From Embiotoca jacksoni (lineage: Eukaryota > Chordata > Actinopteri > Embiotocidae): a DNA stretch of 64,000 nt. Position 1 is the first letter of the stretch, and every line of letters begins with the position of its first letter. Below, piece after piece: positions 48,601-62,299 of this stretch. A program made the translations under genes and the position numbers. The stretch covers positions 19,551,001 through 19,615,000 of the forward strand of contig JAKOON010000008.1 of NCBI GenBank assembly GCA_022577435.1, written 5' to 3'. A model generated the notes under the pieces. That model searched no databases and was not told the DNA's origin. It saw only the letters and a list, made by a program, of their open reading frames with translations.

Positions 48601-51600
48601 ACAAGAGCAGCTGAGCCTCATTTAAAAAGCTTGGATCTCGGGTTAGTTTATAACCAACAACAATCGAAAAAAGGATATATTGTATATACTACACAAATGA
48701 AATTGTTTATCACATTTGCTTGAATCTGAAAGCCAGCTCATGCGTATGAGGGTGGAAAAGAGGAAAGAGAACATAAATGAAGGAATAATAATATTTTATA
48801 ATGCCACAGTAACGCTGGCAGCCTGAGTCTGAGAGACACCTGGCAGGGAGAAGCAAGATGGGTGAGGAAATGTGATAACCCCACAGAAAATAGGTAGATG
48901 TGGAGAAGTTCCAGGTAAGATTGAGGGAGTGAACAAGGCAGTCTGTTACTGAGGTCTTGAGAAGAAGGCAGCCTGTGCATGTGAGAGAGCGCGCATGTAA
49001 CCTCATCTCAACTGGACAGACATTTGAAATTATATCACGTGGCAGAACAATTTCTCTTCCATCGTTTTGAAACGTGAGGATTATTTACCTCTTGGCCTAG
49101 CTTTGCAAATCCCTTCTTATTTTAGCTAGATGTTGCCTACAAACCCAGACATCCTGCGGCTCAGGAACTAGTCAGAAACGCTCATGATGTTCATAATAGG
49201 AAAGTAAAATGATTTCCCATAAGTGTAAACGAATGACTGACATTTTTAGTTTGAGCACAAATGAAATTTTGTTGGCGAGTGATCATGGTAGAAGCAGACT
49301 AATACTCTCCTAGTTTGGGTGTTCGTTTCTACACGTCATGTGGTTCGCCTCAGGGAACTGTTCAACTTATCAAATTTAAAAAAATGTTTTCAGACAGTTT
49401 TGCACTATAAAACCAAGAGAAGCAACATCTGGCAACACAAACCCACTCACGTAATATCCACTGTGGGTTGATGCGTGATAAAACATTGATAATGACTAAT
49501 GGTTCAGTCTTATGGGCCTGATAGGTGTAGCAACGTGGATAACACGTATCAGACAGTGTGTGTGGTGAATCATTAATATTCACCATTAATACTGAATGGA
49601 TTCTTCATCCAGTGAAGTGCTACTCATAGTCAAGACGAAGGCTTTCGGTGCTTGATCAGGATGTCCTTCTATCCTCAAATGCTGTAAAACCACACATATA
49701 TGCTGCTGTCACTTTCTTCCCCACAGCAACATGATACAAATCTTTCAATAATAGAAAAGTGCCTTTAAATTCTGCAGTGGGTAGTCAGCTCTGATCATCA
49801 CAGTCCCCGGAGTAGATACAATTTTATGTTTTTATAAATTGATGGTAATTGAACTTTTTTTTTTTTTATATATTACACATTTTTGCAATTAGAGTGGTGA
49901 ATATTTTCCTTGACAAGCCTCCCTCAGTCACTTTTAGCATTTACTTTTGGTAAGGTTTATCAGGAATATTCTGTTCTTAACCCCTCCTTGGATCCCATTT
50001 GTTGGATTAACAGCAATAGCCAGAGGATGTTAATTAGAAAAATCAACAAATTAATCAGCTCAGGAGGGGATGTACAGGCGGAGGGTGGTCGTTGATGTCT
50101 ATCAGCAAGGCCTTTGCTGTACTCTTGGCTAGACAAGAAAATCCCCAAGGCAACACTGAAAAAAGGCATGATGGAGCAGATGGCAACCCCCTTACTCTCT
50201 TCACTCGTGCTTGCCAGACAGTCGATGCTACAGGTGTGACAAGATGTCTGAGCTGGATCAAGGCCCAGTCCCAGGTGCTCCCCTTCTTGCTTGCTCCTCA
50301 GTCTCTCCACTTTTCTCTTAATTCAACCTTTTTATTTTTCCCGTACCCCATTTTTTTGCATTTGTTCCTTCCTTTCAATTTCGTCTCCCCTTGCTTACCT
50401 CAAGCCAAAGATCAGTTGGCTACATTCACAGGCCAGGTGAAGCGAAGTCAACTCCAGCCAAGGAGAAAGCTGACATATCTGTTAGCCTGAGGGGTCTGTC
50501 CAGGTGGCTGCTGTAGTAGGTAACATCCAGTTGATGGCAGGAAGCATAGCAAATACTGACGATGTGGTCGTGATGCTTTTTCAAGCCATCATAAAACACT
50601 GCCGAAAAAAACATGTAAAACATTGTTGGTAAAAAATAGTTTGTGGATATTCCTTTTTTTTTTAATCACCACATAAATCATATTGAACAACTAATAACAC
50701 AACTTAATCTACAGTAATAGGTGCAGTTGTGTTTTGAACTTATTAGCATGCTTAACATGCTCTCAGTATCACGCCAATGCATGTAATACATCCATCGGCC
50801 CACAACAGCATACTCTTACCGTGTCATGTTTTGCCTAATCTCAGCATGTGGTTAGGTTTAAGAAAACAAAACAACATGGTTAGGAAAAGGTTTCTTTAAA
50901 AAAATCAACTTAGCTTTCTCACGAGCTCAAACGCTTGTCCAACGTACTTCTGTGATTGGACTTTAGCACTTTTGTACTTGGTCAAATGATCTGTAACAGA
51001 TGACTTCCTTCTTCAACCCTGGTGATATGTGCAATTACTTTCCACGCAAAGGCGAGGCAAAACGTAACACTGACACGATACCCTCCAGTTGCCCTGACAG
51101 GTGTATTATACACTTTGTTGTGATACTGAGCTGCACAGTGACAATTTCAACAGGTTGATGTTCAGCAAGTTTACCATATTGGCCAAAGTAAACTTTGGCC
51201 TGATGATGGCAATAGGCAAAAATGAATGACTGCACCATGGCTTTCCATGACAGTCCATGTAATAGCTGTCAACAAATGTCTTAATCTGAATCAAAATAAT
51301 GTGAAACCTTAATGTCTGTGGAATATTTTATGACAATGACTCCAATAACTGGTTAGTTGTCGCTTCAAAGTTGTGAAAAAAAAACTGCAAAAATGTCATT
51401 CCCACTACTACAGCCACAACATAAACGTGGCTAAAGACCAAGCTGGGAGTATAGTGCAAGCATTTAAAAGTATGACCAGCATGTGTTGTGCTTTCTCCAG
51501 TTACGGTTTTGTGTATTACACAACAGTACAGTGAAAGGGTGCATTCAGACTCAAGAGGTAAATAAATATAATTAAACTACAGTGACATCTTGCAGCCTTT

Positions 51601-53772
51601 CAGACAAAATTGTGTGCAGAACATTGTCACATAGAATACCTTCAGACCAATTTTCATGCTTGTTCAAATCGATGGTAGTGACCTTGTACTGGAGAAGTAG
51701 CCATTTCAAAGGCTGTGAGCCGCTTTTTCTTGAGCCTCCACCTACTTGGTGATTTTATAATACTGCTCACAACAACGCAAGCAAAGGGTGGCAGAAGTTT
51801 GCTTTATAGGGGAATTAATGCAGCGGATGTGGTGTACATCACTGATGCCAGCCCATGCCTACTTATAGTTTTAAATTTCCTAAACCATTCTCAACATAAC
51901 TGTTGCTCACATTTAAATAAGCCTGCATTATGACTCTCAGCCATTGCCATCACTTGATTTGACTTGCAAATAAGGGTCCACGTGGAGGTGCTATGGACAG
52001 GGAAAGAGGTTTTACAGTCACAACAGATAAAATGTTGGAATAGAATTCACACAAGGAATGTTCTACACTTATTTCTGACAACCTTTAATTTGAATCCAGC
52101 CATATTCAATATTTCAAATGAGCGCGATCCCATCACAGTCGTCGCTCAGAATTCTATACCTTTCTGTGTGTTGTAAGTAAGAGAGATATGAGAGAAGTGA
52201 CTCTGCATAACAGAAAGATGAAAGAAAAGAAGTCTGCAGGAATGGTTGAAAAAACACTCTTGATTTGAATCCACAGGAAAATGTATGCTATTCACACTAC
52301 TGAGATAATGGTTTTGTTGCCAAACAGCTCTACGAGTATTCCTTCCTTCAGTAAAAAATATAGAATTTGGTCATTTCGTGGTTATTTACATATTATAATG
52401 GTAAACTCTTGAAGTCATGCAGTTGTGAACTAGTACCGTGTTTTTGTTTTGTCCCTTTTCCAAATAACAGACAGAAATTAATTTGAATATTAAGCAAATG
52501 GCTACAAATTACCTTTTGTCTCCAGTCAGCTAAGTCTGAAAACATATTACCGTGGCCACTTTGAAACACAGCAGGTGTTGAAACCCTGCAAGCCTTTCAG
52601 AGAAACCGGACTAGCAAAGGCATTAAAACTCCAGAGCACTGAGAGTCACTTCATATGGCAACTATACCGAACAAGGCTGAACAACAGTGGTTGGTCCTCA
52701 ATGAAGCCCAGAGCCTTAGTAGTGATTTATGTCGAAATGTAAGTGGCTGTATTTGCTCACTAAAGGTTAGTTGTATGTCTATATTTTTCTTTTAGCCCGA
52801 GCAAAGGAAAGTTTCATCAAAATATGCCTGTTCTTACATCCATGTATGGGTTTTGAAAGATTTTGAAAAACAACATTGGTGCCTACTAAAAACAGACTTT
52901 ATTTTAATTTGTGAAGTTCAATGCTCCAGCAGCCAATGAGATACTTGATGAAAATGCATTTACAGCAGAAGAAAATTTTATGGATGTTTGTTCTACTTCA
53001 GATTTTTAGGAAAACTGACTGCATTGCTGATTTGGGAAGAGAGTAGAAAGACACTTCCCAATATTCATGACATAAGGTGTTACCAACCAAGTCTTTTCAC
53101 CCGCCCACTAATGCAGACAGTAGGAGTAGTGAGTAACAACTGCTGGAACCAAGCTGGAGTAACTGATTCTGAAGATTGGACCATATTTTATTTACTGTGG
53201 TTGATGAGTTAGCATCCCTTGCCATTGGTGCACTCCTCCATGGATTAATTTTAAATAAATACAATGGTTGGTGAACTGTAAGCATGCATAATTACACCCA
53301 CATTCCAGTTTACGTTCTTTGTGAAAGACAAAGATGCATCTTTCTTTTAGGTTTTTGGTGCTCAGTGCACAGAGTCTGTATTGGCTCATCCGTCTCTCTT
53401 GACAGACTCGGGACATACTGTCAACTTGATGGCTTGATTTCATTACAAGGAGACATTCTCTTTGGAAAAAATGACACATTCAGCCAAGCTTCTGACCCAC
53501 GCATGTGTGCTCACTGACAAGGCATGGAGTTCGTCACTCATTTTTCTCATGTAATGGCAAGTACAACAACCACTTTGACAGACAGCTACTCTGATTCTGC
53601 ATGTCTCTGTGGTTTAAACGGCAATAGAGACGAGGACCTCAACAGCTAACTGCCATTGAACCTTTTAAAACAATAGCAACTAGATGATGAGACAACTATT
53701 TCGTTGTCCATGATATGTCACTGGGAGATGGCATTTGCAGCTGTCTGCTGTATCAGTGCCTGAAGGGGGTAC
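45642..53772. other. Long non-coding stretch, nothing recognised
   Basis: About 8 kb of AT-rich DNA without a recognisable gene, RNA or transposon. Frames such as 48710-49006 (minus) and the mutually overlapping pair 50092-50490 (plus) and 49960-50310 (minus) have no domain. The first reflects a purine-rich + strand; the pair covers a mildly conserved-looking 150-bp patch. Confidence 0.5.
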
Positions 53773-53780
53773 AGTATGAC
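53773..53780. repeat. 8-bp target-site duplication, left (AGTATGAC)
   Basis: Perfect match to 54080-54087 on the other side of the MITE; 8 bp is the hAT target duplication length. Confidence 0.9.
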
Positions 53781-54079
53781 CAGTATTTGCAGGTTACTTT
53801 TACGATGTTGTAAGTTACAGATTACTGGTTATCCTGTTAGAAATGTAATAAGTAATTTTTTAACTACTTCATTTACTTAATGTTACCTATTACATTTGAT
53901 TACTTTTTGATTAGCTCTCTAATAAATGGAAAATAAAACTGAAGTCTTAAAATATAAATTTAAACTATTCATTTAATAACATACTTTTTTCTCAGTAATT
54001 GTAACGCATTGCAATTTCATTTATTTTGAAATATCATTACAAAACTTTTTTTCATGAAACTAGTTACTCCGCAACACTG
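53781..54079. mobile_element. hAT-type non-autonomous transposon (MITE), 299 bp
   Basis: The element starts CAGTATTTGCAGGTTAC and ends GTTACTCCGCAACACTG. The reverse complement of the right end is CAGTGTTGCGGAGTAAC, so the termini form an imperfect inverted repeat with the CAGTG-type start of hAT elements. It is flanked by a perfect 8-bp direct repeat, AGTATGAC. The interior is AT-rich, with ATTACTTTTTGATTA and GTAACGCATTGCAA motifs, and has no coding capacity. Mobility would have required a hAT transposase in trans. The perfect target duplication with diverged TIRs suggests moderate age. Confidence 0.85.
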
Positions 54080-54087
54080 AGTATGAC
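54080..54087. repeat. 8-bp target-site duplication, right (AGTATGAC)
   Basis: Direct-repeat partner of 53773-53780. Confidence 0.9.
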
Positions 54088-56458
54088 CAATACAAAACAA
54101 TCCTCTGACATCCTATTATTCTTCTTGAACCACTAAGAGAATAATTTTGCGTTGGATCTTAAAATGAATTATCAAAGATTCGAAGAGGAGATTATGGACG
54201 TAGGAATCCAAATGTTTACTTGCAAATAATCACAGTTCAGGTAATATATTAAGCTGTCTATTGCCACAGGTCCACAGCTACTCCATTTATCCATTAGATC
54301 ATATACATCACTTTTGAGTCGGGTCTCCAAGACGGTGGTCTTTTGTTGAAAAATGAATGCATGTTTTTGCCGCTTGACTGTTGAGAGTTTTGTAGCAATT
54401 GAGTAATGTCATCCACACATCATAAGGAGCACAGCTTTTAACAAACCGATGTCCTGACTGAACACAAGGCCGCTTTTGCCATACTTCCTCGTTGGGCTAT
54501 CCCTGATTAATTCCACAAGTTAGGGAACTAGTCAGCATATTAATATTAATCAAGATCTTGAACTATACACCTACAACATGAATGTCAATTAGAAGAACAT
54601 GTGTTCATGGCAGAATAGGCATCTTTTAAGTCTGCAAACACAAACCGGTTCCCCATATTAATACCAGTTGTGCCGCAAATTTAACAATGCAGCAGCAAAG
54701 CAACAGCAGATGTAGTCTGCACACGTTACGACAAAATTAATTTTTTTAGCTTGATAGGTGCTTTAGGAAACAGTTACTTGAGAGAAGTCTGTGTATGTTG
54801 TAGGCATATTGAGCAAAACTGAAGCTGATCTGTTCCATCAGATAAATTAAAGGCAGAGTTAAAATGGATTCTTCATCCCAAAGAACGTTATTTATGAATT
54901 GCAGCCTGAAAGGCAAAACATTGAACTAAACATGTTCATCCCATATGCATGTTGGATTTTTTTGATACATACATGGACATTTTGTCACTCATTGTAATGA
55001 ACTGCAGCAACCCAATGAGAAGTTTTGCAATTTCACGGGACTTTTGTCAGTAAGTGATGGGTGGTTTCAAAACAATTGTATCACATCTTGCGCATTTTAA
55101 AATTATATTTTTGTAATAATTTATGGTATGGGTGTGGTCTGGGTGCTTGTCAATAAAAGCCCTTCTAATTGACATGGCGCTTGTTTACTGAAAAGAGTTT
55201 TGACAACCTATGATCCCATTAGGTTAGATGCTTTGAGAAGTGGGAAAAGTTACAACAAATGCTCAAGCAAGAAGGCCGTTGCTACCACCTCACACAAAGG
55301 CAATAAAACAGTACGGGAAAAGAACTTGCAATCTGCATTCAAATCTTGTATTAATCTTAGATATCCCAACTAGAAAATGAAAGACAGTGAAAAGCAATGT
55401 GCTTGAAAGACATCGGTGCCACATACAGCAAACACAACCAGGTTGTTACTTTAATAGCACGGTGAAGAACACTGATATTTGAATTTGATGGTAGTCCTGA
55501 ATCAGCTTGAGCGTGACACGTTCCTAACATTAAATGGTATTCTCACTGGTTCAGCTGAACTGAAATAAAGTAATGAATGAATTTGCATATAATGTGATCA
55601 CTTTGGACTAGACTGCAGAGCACTGAGACGTGATGTGAGATCACAATCCATTTCAAAGAGAACAAAACTGTTTACAACTTGGAAACTTCTGGTCGAGTTC
55701 ATTAAAACAGTTAAATCAACACTGTGGTGGCCACATTATTGATTCCAAAGTTGGGGATGTAGAAATGTCTCTGCGTGACACCAATTACTGTGTAAGATGA
55801 AGACAACAGAGAAACGTAATACTGTGTATTATGTTTCAGCCAGTAAAAGTGAAGTTAAAATGCTTTAGAGCTAATGTCACAAGACAGAATTACTTTATAA
55901 AAAAATGGAATAAGTAAAAATAAAATCAACATTTGGTGAGATCACCCTTCGGCTCTAAAGATGCTCTATTTACAGTTGCAGTTATTTAAGGTCCTTGGAA
56001 GGTAAATTGTTCCATTGTCTTAGCAAACTTGCTATAGTTTTTCTGTGGATTGAGACCATCTCTACTGTCTCCTCGTGTAACCTCAGACTGATTCCATAAT
56101 GTTAGGACCAGTGTGTTTTGGAGCCACATCTGTTGCAGGAGTCCTTGTTCATCTAAAGATATCGCTGAAGATATTTCTTTATGAATGTGGTGCCATGGAC
56201 AAGAATCTCGAAACTTGCCTTAAGTGACGAAAACATTTGCACAGTACTTCAGCTGAAAGAATTTTCCTGTCTGCTAAAATTACTAGGAATCGAAACCCAC
56301 GCAGAACTCTGTGGCTGTGAGGCAGTCAAAGGTGGAAAAAGTCGACTATTGCCATGTTTCCTCACCTCTGATCACAATGAGAACTGAGCAAAGCTGTAAC
56401 CCAGGTGAGAGGGAAGAGGGGTGATCTCTCGACTGAACACCTTCCTGACTGCAAGCAA
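54088..56458. other. Non-coding stretch, nothing recognised
   Basis: AT-rich DNA with no long frame at all between 54.1 and 56.1 kb and no repeat signature that I can name. Confidence 0.55.
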
Positions 56459-57110
<652 letters not shown>

Positions 57111-58028
57111 AAATGAAATACTATAATGAGGAGCACAGAGAGGACTGCAGCACCTCAGATCCAGATTTCCCTGTGATACATTATGGTTAAAAAGTTGAGG
57201 AAAGGATGGGTGGGCAGGAAACAAAGTGCTGCAATACAGTAACTACATCTGAAACCTTTACCTCATCATCATCTTTTATATCTCCCCTGTATATCTCCCC
57301 TGTTGAGTATCAAATGCACTCCCGTTTTTCAAGCTGGTATGTATTGTATAGTCATCTCTAACTACAAGTGCAAACTTTTTATCAGGTGCATTCAGTACAA
57401 CCTCAAAAACAAGAGAAAATCTATTGAGGAACGGTATGTAACTAACTAAGCCTATATGAATGAGAAAATATGCTTTTTGCTACAGTAAAGTGTTATAATT
57501 AATGTGTTTCATCTAATCATCAAAATGGGGAAAGGTTTTATAGATTGCTTTTTATTAAAGGTTGTGTCTATATTGGAATTTAAGGTAGGTGTCACTATTC
57601 ATTTTAATAAGAATTTACTGGAAAGACAAGTGGATCCGCTTCGAGCTTCGAGTTGACCATTCAGTAAATTGAAAATGCAGTAAGTGATATGGATATTTTT
57701 TTTACATTAAATTATAATAAGCTACAAGAGCCAAGTTTGGGATAAGTAGTACGAAAGTTTGATTTCTCTTGATCACTTTTTTGTTTTTAGAAAAGTAGTT
57801 AAAGGGATCTAACATTAAGGCATAAAAACTCAATGGGGTTCAACTCGATGTGTAAGAATAAAGACAAAATAGTGAAAATAAAAAGCCAACTTTTAGTTAA
57901 AATATATTAATTGCATTGGACAATAAAAAGTAATAAAAGATAGGGGCTGAAAACTCTCCAGGTCCATTTGGTTCCTCTTGATGGAACAGTATAAATTTGG
58001 CAGCAATTCATGGATGTCTAAAACTACA
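57111..58028. other. Non-coding stretch, nothing recognised
   Basis: AT-rich spacer between the LINE fragment and the Tc1-like transposon. Confidence 0.6.
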
Positions 58029-58030
58029 TA

Positions 58031-58063
58031 CAGCTCTGAAAAATATTAAGAGACCACTTCAAA
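58031..58063 (+). repeat. Tc1-like terminal inverted repeat, left
   Basis: It begins CAGCTCTGAAAAATATTAAG and continues AGACCACT. It pairs with 59613-59645 with three mismatches in 33. Confidence 0.9.
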
Positions 58064-58318
58064 ATGATCAGTTTCTCTGGTTTTAATATGTATTGGTATG
58101 TGTTTGAGTAAAATTAATTTTTTTGTTTTATTCTATAAACTACTGACGATATTTCTCCCAAATTTCAAATAAAAATATTGTCGTTTAGAGCATTTATTTG
58201 CCCAAAATAACAAAAAAGATGTAGTGTTTTCAGATCCAGAATAATGCAAAGAAAACAAGTTCATATTCACTTTTAAACAACACAATACTCATGTTTTAAC
58301 TAAGGAAGAGTTCAGAAA

Positions 58319-59350
58319 TCAATATTTGGTGGAATAACCTTGATTTACAATCACAGCTTTCATGCGTCTTGGCGTCTCTCCACCTCTTTCACATTGCTGT
58401 TGGAGGACTTTATGTCACTCCTGGTGCAAAAATTCAAGCAGCTCGGCTTTGTTTGATGGCTTGTGACCATCCATCTTCCTCTTGATCACATTCCAGAGGT
58501 TTTCAATGGGATTCAGGTCTGGAGATTGGGCTGGCCATGAAAGGGTTCTGATCTGGTGGTCCTTCATCCACACTTTCACTGACCTGGCTGTGTGGCATGG
58601 AGCATTGTCCTGCTGGAAGAACACTCCTCAGAGTTGGGGAACATCATCAGAGCAGAAGGAAGCAAGTTTTCTTCCAGGACAACTTTGTACTTGGCTTGAT
58701 TCATGCGTCCTTCATAAAGACAAATCTGCCCGATTTCAGCCTTGCTGGAACACCCCCAGATCATCACGGATCCTCCACCAAATTTCACAGGTGTGAGACA
58801 CTGTAGCTCGTCAGCCTCTCCAGCTCTCCGTCTAACCTTTAGACGACCAGGTGTTGAGCAAAGCTGAAAATTGGACTCATCAGAGAAGATGACCTTCCTC
58901 CAGTCCTCTGTGGTCCAATCTTTATGGTCTTTTGCAAACCTCAGCCTGGCTCTTCTTTGCTTCTTGTTGATGAAGGGCTTTTTTTCTAGCTTTGCACGAC
59001 TTCAGCCCTGCCCCTAGGACCCTGTTTCTAACCGTCCTCGCCGTCCACTTCACCCCAGCTGCCGTTTGCCATTCTTTTTGGAGGTCACTTGATGTCATCC
59101 TACGGTTGTTGAGTGACCTTCGAATGAGTTGGCGGTCATCCCTGTGAGTGGAGAGTTATTTTCGTCCTCTGCCGGTCTGTAGCTTTGTTGTCCCTAATGT
59201 CTGCTGCTTGACCTTGTTCTTATCAACCGCCGTCTTTGAAATTTGAAGGATGGAAGCAGCTTGAAGCTCACTGTATCCCTCTGCCAGTAAAACCAGAATT
59301 GAACCCTTCTTTTCCTCAATCAAAACTTTCTTTTGAACTCTTTTGGCATG
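58319..59350 (-). pseudogene. Tc1-like transposase pseudogene (DD34E)
   Basis: The minus strand codes for about 340 residues of a Tc1-like transposase, close to the family length. An N-terminal helix-turn-helix region comes first (VLLAEGYSELQAASILQISK), with a GRGRK motif between DNA-binding parts. A catalytic region follows: FSDESNF (first Asp, about 58885), FGGGSVMIWGC, QDNAPCHT (second Asp) and SPDLNPIENLW (Glu). There are 34 residues between the second Asp and the Glu, the DD34E spacing. Four lesions are visible: an in-frame TAA after GRGRK (59156-59158), a frameshift in a 7-base T run (58979-58985), a frameshift near 58622 just before QDNAPCHT, and an in-frame TGA (58415-58417) where the family has Trp. 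The start codon is uncertain, near 59350. Catalytic residues are kept, so decay came after mobility. Confidence 0.92.
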
Positions 59351-59612
59351 GTCAATAGTCACTTTTTTTTTTATTCCAATTACTTTTGAGGTACTAGTAG
59401 CACTGTTTCTGCCATCCAGCTGGTCCTATTGCAAGAGGATAGTGATGACCACAGCACTGTTTTTTATACTTTTCTTCATAAAATAAGATTTGGTTCAGGT
59501 GATCACCTAATCGGTACCTCATTGACTAGAATCAGGTGTGCCTGTATTGGAATTCAACAGACACTGGAATGGAACGGCTGCCATACACGTAGAGATGCTG
59601 ATTTAAGACAAA

Positions 59613-59645
59613 TTTGGAGTGGTCTCTTAATTTTTTCCAGAGCTG
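59613..59645 (-). repeat. Tc1-like terminal inverted repeat, right
   Basis: Read outward-in on the minus strand it begins CAGCTCTGGAAAAAATTAAG and continues AGACCACT. Confidence 0.9.
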
Positions 59646-59647
59646 TA

Positions 59648-62299
59648 TAATCAGAGCCAATGATGTCAGCAGGAAAGAAAATGGTCCAATAATACAATAC
59701 AGGGAACAAAAAGAAAGGAAAACGTATGGACCTTTATGTAAAAGCCATTTGATTGCCATCACCTGAATGTAAAGTGGCTCCATCAATGAAAACAGTGCTG
59801 TATGCCCAAAGGGCAGACCTTTATAGTTTGATCTCCTGTCCTGCATACATTACTTCAAACACAGTGATATCCCGGGCTCTGATAAAAGCAGACACAGATA
59901 TTACCTTAGCTTCATTATGAGCTGCTGGAGCCTTTCATGGGAAAGGGGACAAGTGCAGCTCGCCCTAATTGAATATTCATAGGCCTGACGTCAGTGTGCT
60001 TGTCCTTGGGCAAGCACAATCCTGTGCTGGTCATATGGACACATGTTGAATAACACAGGTCTCATTTACCTCACTTTCTGTCTTATACACACAGACAGTC
60101 ACATAAACAGAAAATTGCAGCAGACAATAACAAACCAGCACTTATTGCAAATGGACAAAAATTGTTGTGGTACAACTCGCACCATTTATACACTTCGACA
60201 GCAACTGGATCCAATGAACATAAAGGAATTTACCAATGTTTTGTCTTGTCTGTTTTTTAGAAACTTGTCACAGTGCAATTTTTGGATTTATTTCTCACAG
60301 CTCTTCACTTCCATTTGGGCAGATTGGATGCAATGGTTCCACTGAGCTAACAGCAGATAGTATTTGACATTTATTCAGGGGCATTGCAGTGTGAAGGTTA
60401 TCGGTGGAATTTTTTAGGCTTGTGCCATATCTGATGACTTTCTCTCTAGTAAGCCTTACATTTGAGTTGAAAGGCATGTTCCTTCCTGTAGTTAGATATC
60501 AGCTTCTTTCTGTTTCACTGGGCTGGCAAATGGCTGTAAGGCTGCAGACAATACATGTCACCATGTTATATTACAGTTATGTGATGATTTATATTTACAA
60601 GTGACAGCTTGGTTAGCTGTCGGTTAATAGGACCTTTATTTCTGTAGATGAGTACAACCATACCAGCGACTGGTGTTATACTGTTCTCAGTCATCACAGC
60701 TAATGTATTAATGCATTTCTTCCCTGATTTCCTGGTCAGTTGCACTGCACATTTAGGGATGTTGTCATTTTCCGGTCTAGCAGCCGTGTTGTTTAAATGG
60801 AAAATGTACTAGTGCCCATATGTGTACCCATGGTCTTGAAATCAGTTGTGGTCAGGCGCTTTGTTGGTGCATTGCAGTCTTGAGGAAGTGGAAAGTGACT
60901 GCGTGATTGACCAACGAAAACCTGGTCTTAAGTCAGGGAAGCTGTATTTTACTGTAATTTTAAAGACACATTATTAAGACAGTAATATGTGCCTACATAG
61001 ATGGGTGCACAAAACATGTACACTGCTTGTTACAAAGGACAAATGCACTAGCATTATATATATAAAAATGTAAAGATAAAACATCATGCGAGATTATTAT
61101 ATACTTTGCGCTCAGTTTATGGGCATATCTCAAAATTGTTTCGCAACCACCCAATTAATGATGAATAGTCAGTCTCCTTTTAGCTTTGTTTTTGGTCTTT
61201 ACCTATAAATCCTGAGGGGAATTGCTGGCTTTTTAACTGCTAAAAGTTCATATATGTCCACGCGCTAGTTGCTAAAATAGCCTATCTTCCATTCAGTGCT
61301 GAAGGTAAAAGTACCACTAAGAAAATAAAAATCCTTTTCATAGCCAAATCTTCTTTTTACCACTACTTTGTCCAAACCTTGTAGTTCAGCCAGTACAACA
61401 GGATTATAGCTTGTAGAAAAGGTTATCTTCATAACGAACATCCGTCACCGGTGGCAGAATAATTAGGCTCGGGTTATTTCGGGACTGTCTGTGATGAATA
61501 CATATGCAGCAGTAATAAAGGGAGCTTAATTCATGAAAACAGTAACAGGACATTTGGATGGTTCAAGTGTGTCTTTAAATCAGTATTAGGGTGTATTAAT
61601 TCTCCAGACCTTATGCTAAGCATGATTAAGCATTGCAAGAGAAACACTGGCTCACAAAATAACATGATAGTGAATAACAATCCAAGATAACATTATATAA
61701 GCAATATATCTGCTTTTATTTGAAAAAGGGTTGCAAGAACTGCTAATGGCTGCTTCATAAAACAAATGTTAAATTTTAAATTATATGTTAAATCATTTAA
61801 ATATATGGAGAAAAAAGGATGTAGCTCACATAATAATATGTCAATTATCAAAGAAAGGCATTAAGCTTTGCTGAAAACAAAAGCTAATAAATTGAGTCAG
61901 CGGGCAGTTGCCTCTTTTCCTTTTTGCTGTTTTTTCTTTCTTGAGCCTAAAATTTGTACCTGACATTTAAAGCAAGTAATGCACAGCAGTATATAGAGGT
62001 CTCCTGCTACTTCCTCACATCTTTAGTCTTATGTCCCTTTTCTCCTCTTCACACCACTCACTCACACTCTCTCACCTCCAACTGAACAAGAAAACTAAGG
62101 ATTAGTTTATGCTTGGTGACCTCCACCCACATCAGTTCATGACTTGATACCTTTGACTTGTCAAGATTTTGAGACCATCTGCTGAGAATTCTTTCAACCT
62201 TCTTTTGATTCAGAGGTGAAAAATGAATGGGCAGTGAATATTGCACAGAATAGTACAATGACTAGGACATGAATGTAGTAAACACGTGTACTGGCCACT
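59648..62299. other. Non-coding stretch with one CRE-bearing patch
   Basis: No gene was recognised. The patch at 59860-60030 is listed separately. Frames of about 100 codons (59532-59846 minus, 60043-60345 plus) show no domain. Confidence 0.5.
59860..60030. promoter_or_regulatory. Conserved-element-like patch with palindromic CRE
   Basis: Non-repetitive sequence containing CTGATAAAAG (GATA-like), GCCCTAATTGAATATTCAT (homeodomain/POU-like), the full palindromic CRE TGACGTCA at 59986-59993 and CTTGGGCAAGCACAATC. This is denser in factor-type motifs than its surroundings. No transcription unit is visible. Confidence 0.25.

Larger units (their letters stand above)
58029..59647 (-). mobile_element. 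Tc1-like DNA transposon, full length but inactive
   Basis: A 1,615-bp element (58031-59645) is flanked by TA on both sides (58029-58030 and 59646-59647), the target duplication of Tc1/mariner elements. Its ends are inverted repeats of about 33 bp with three mismatches, starting CAGCTCTG. It encodes a Tc1-type transposase on the minus strand (separate entry). Size, TIRs and target site are those of an intact copy, so inactivation came from later mutations rather than truncation. Confidence 0.95.

Noticed and set aside
50092..50490. 132-codon plus-strand frame overlapping a 116-codon minus-strand frame
   Set aside because: Both strands open over the same DNA without a domain; no basis to choose either.
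58482..58796. 104-codon plus-strand frame
   Set aside because: Antisense shadow of the Tc1-like transposase on the minus strand.
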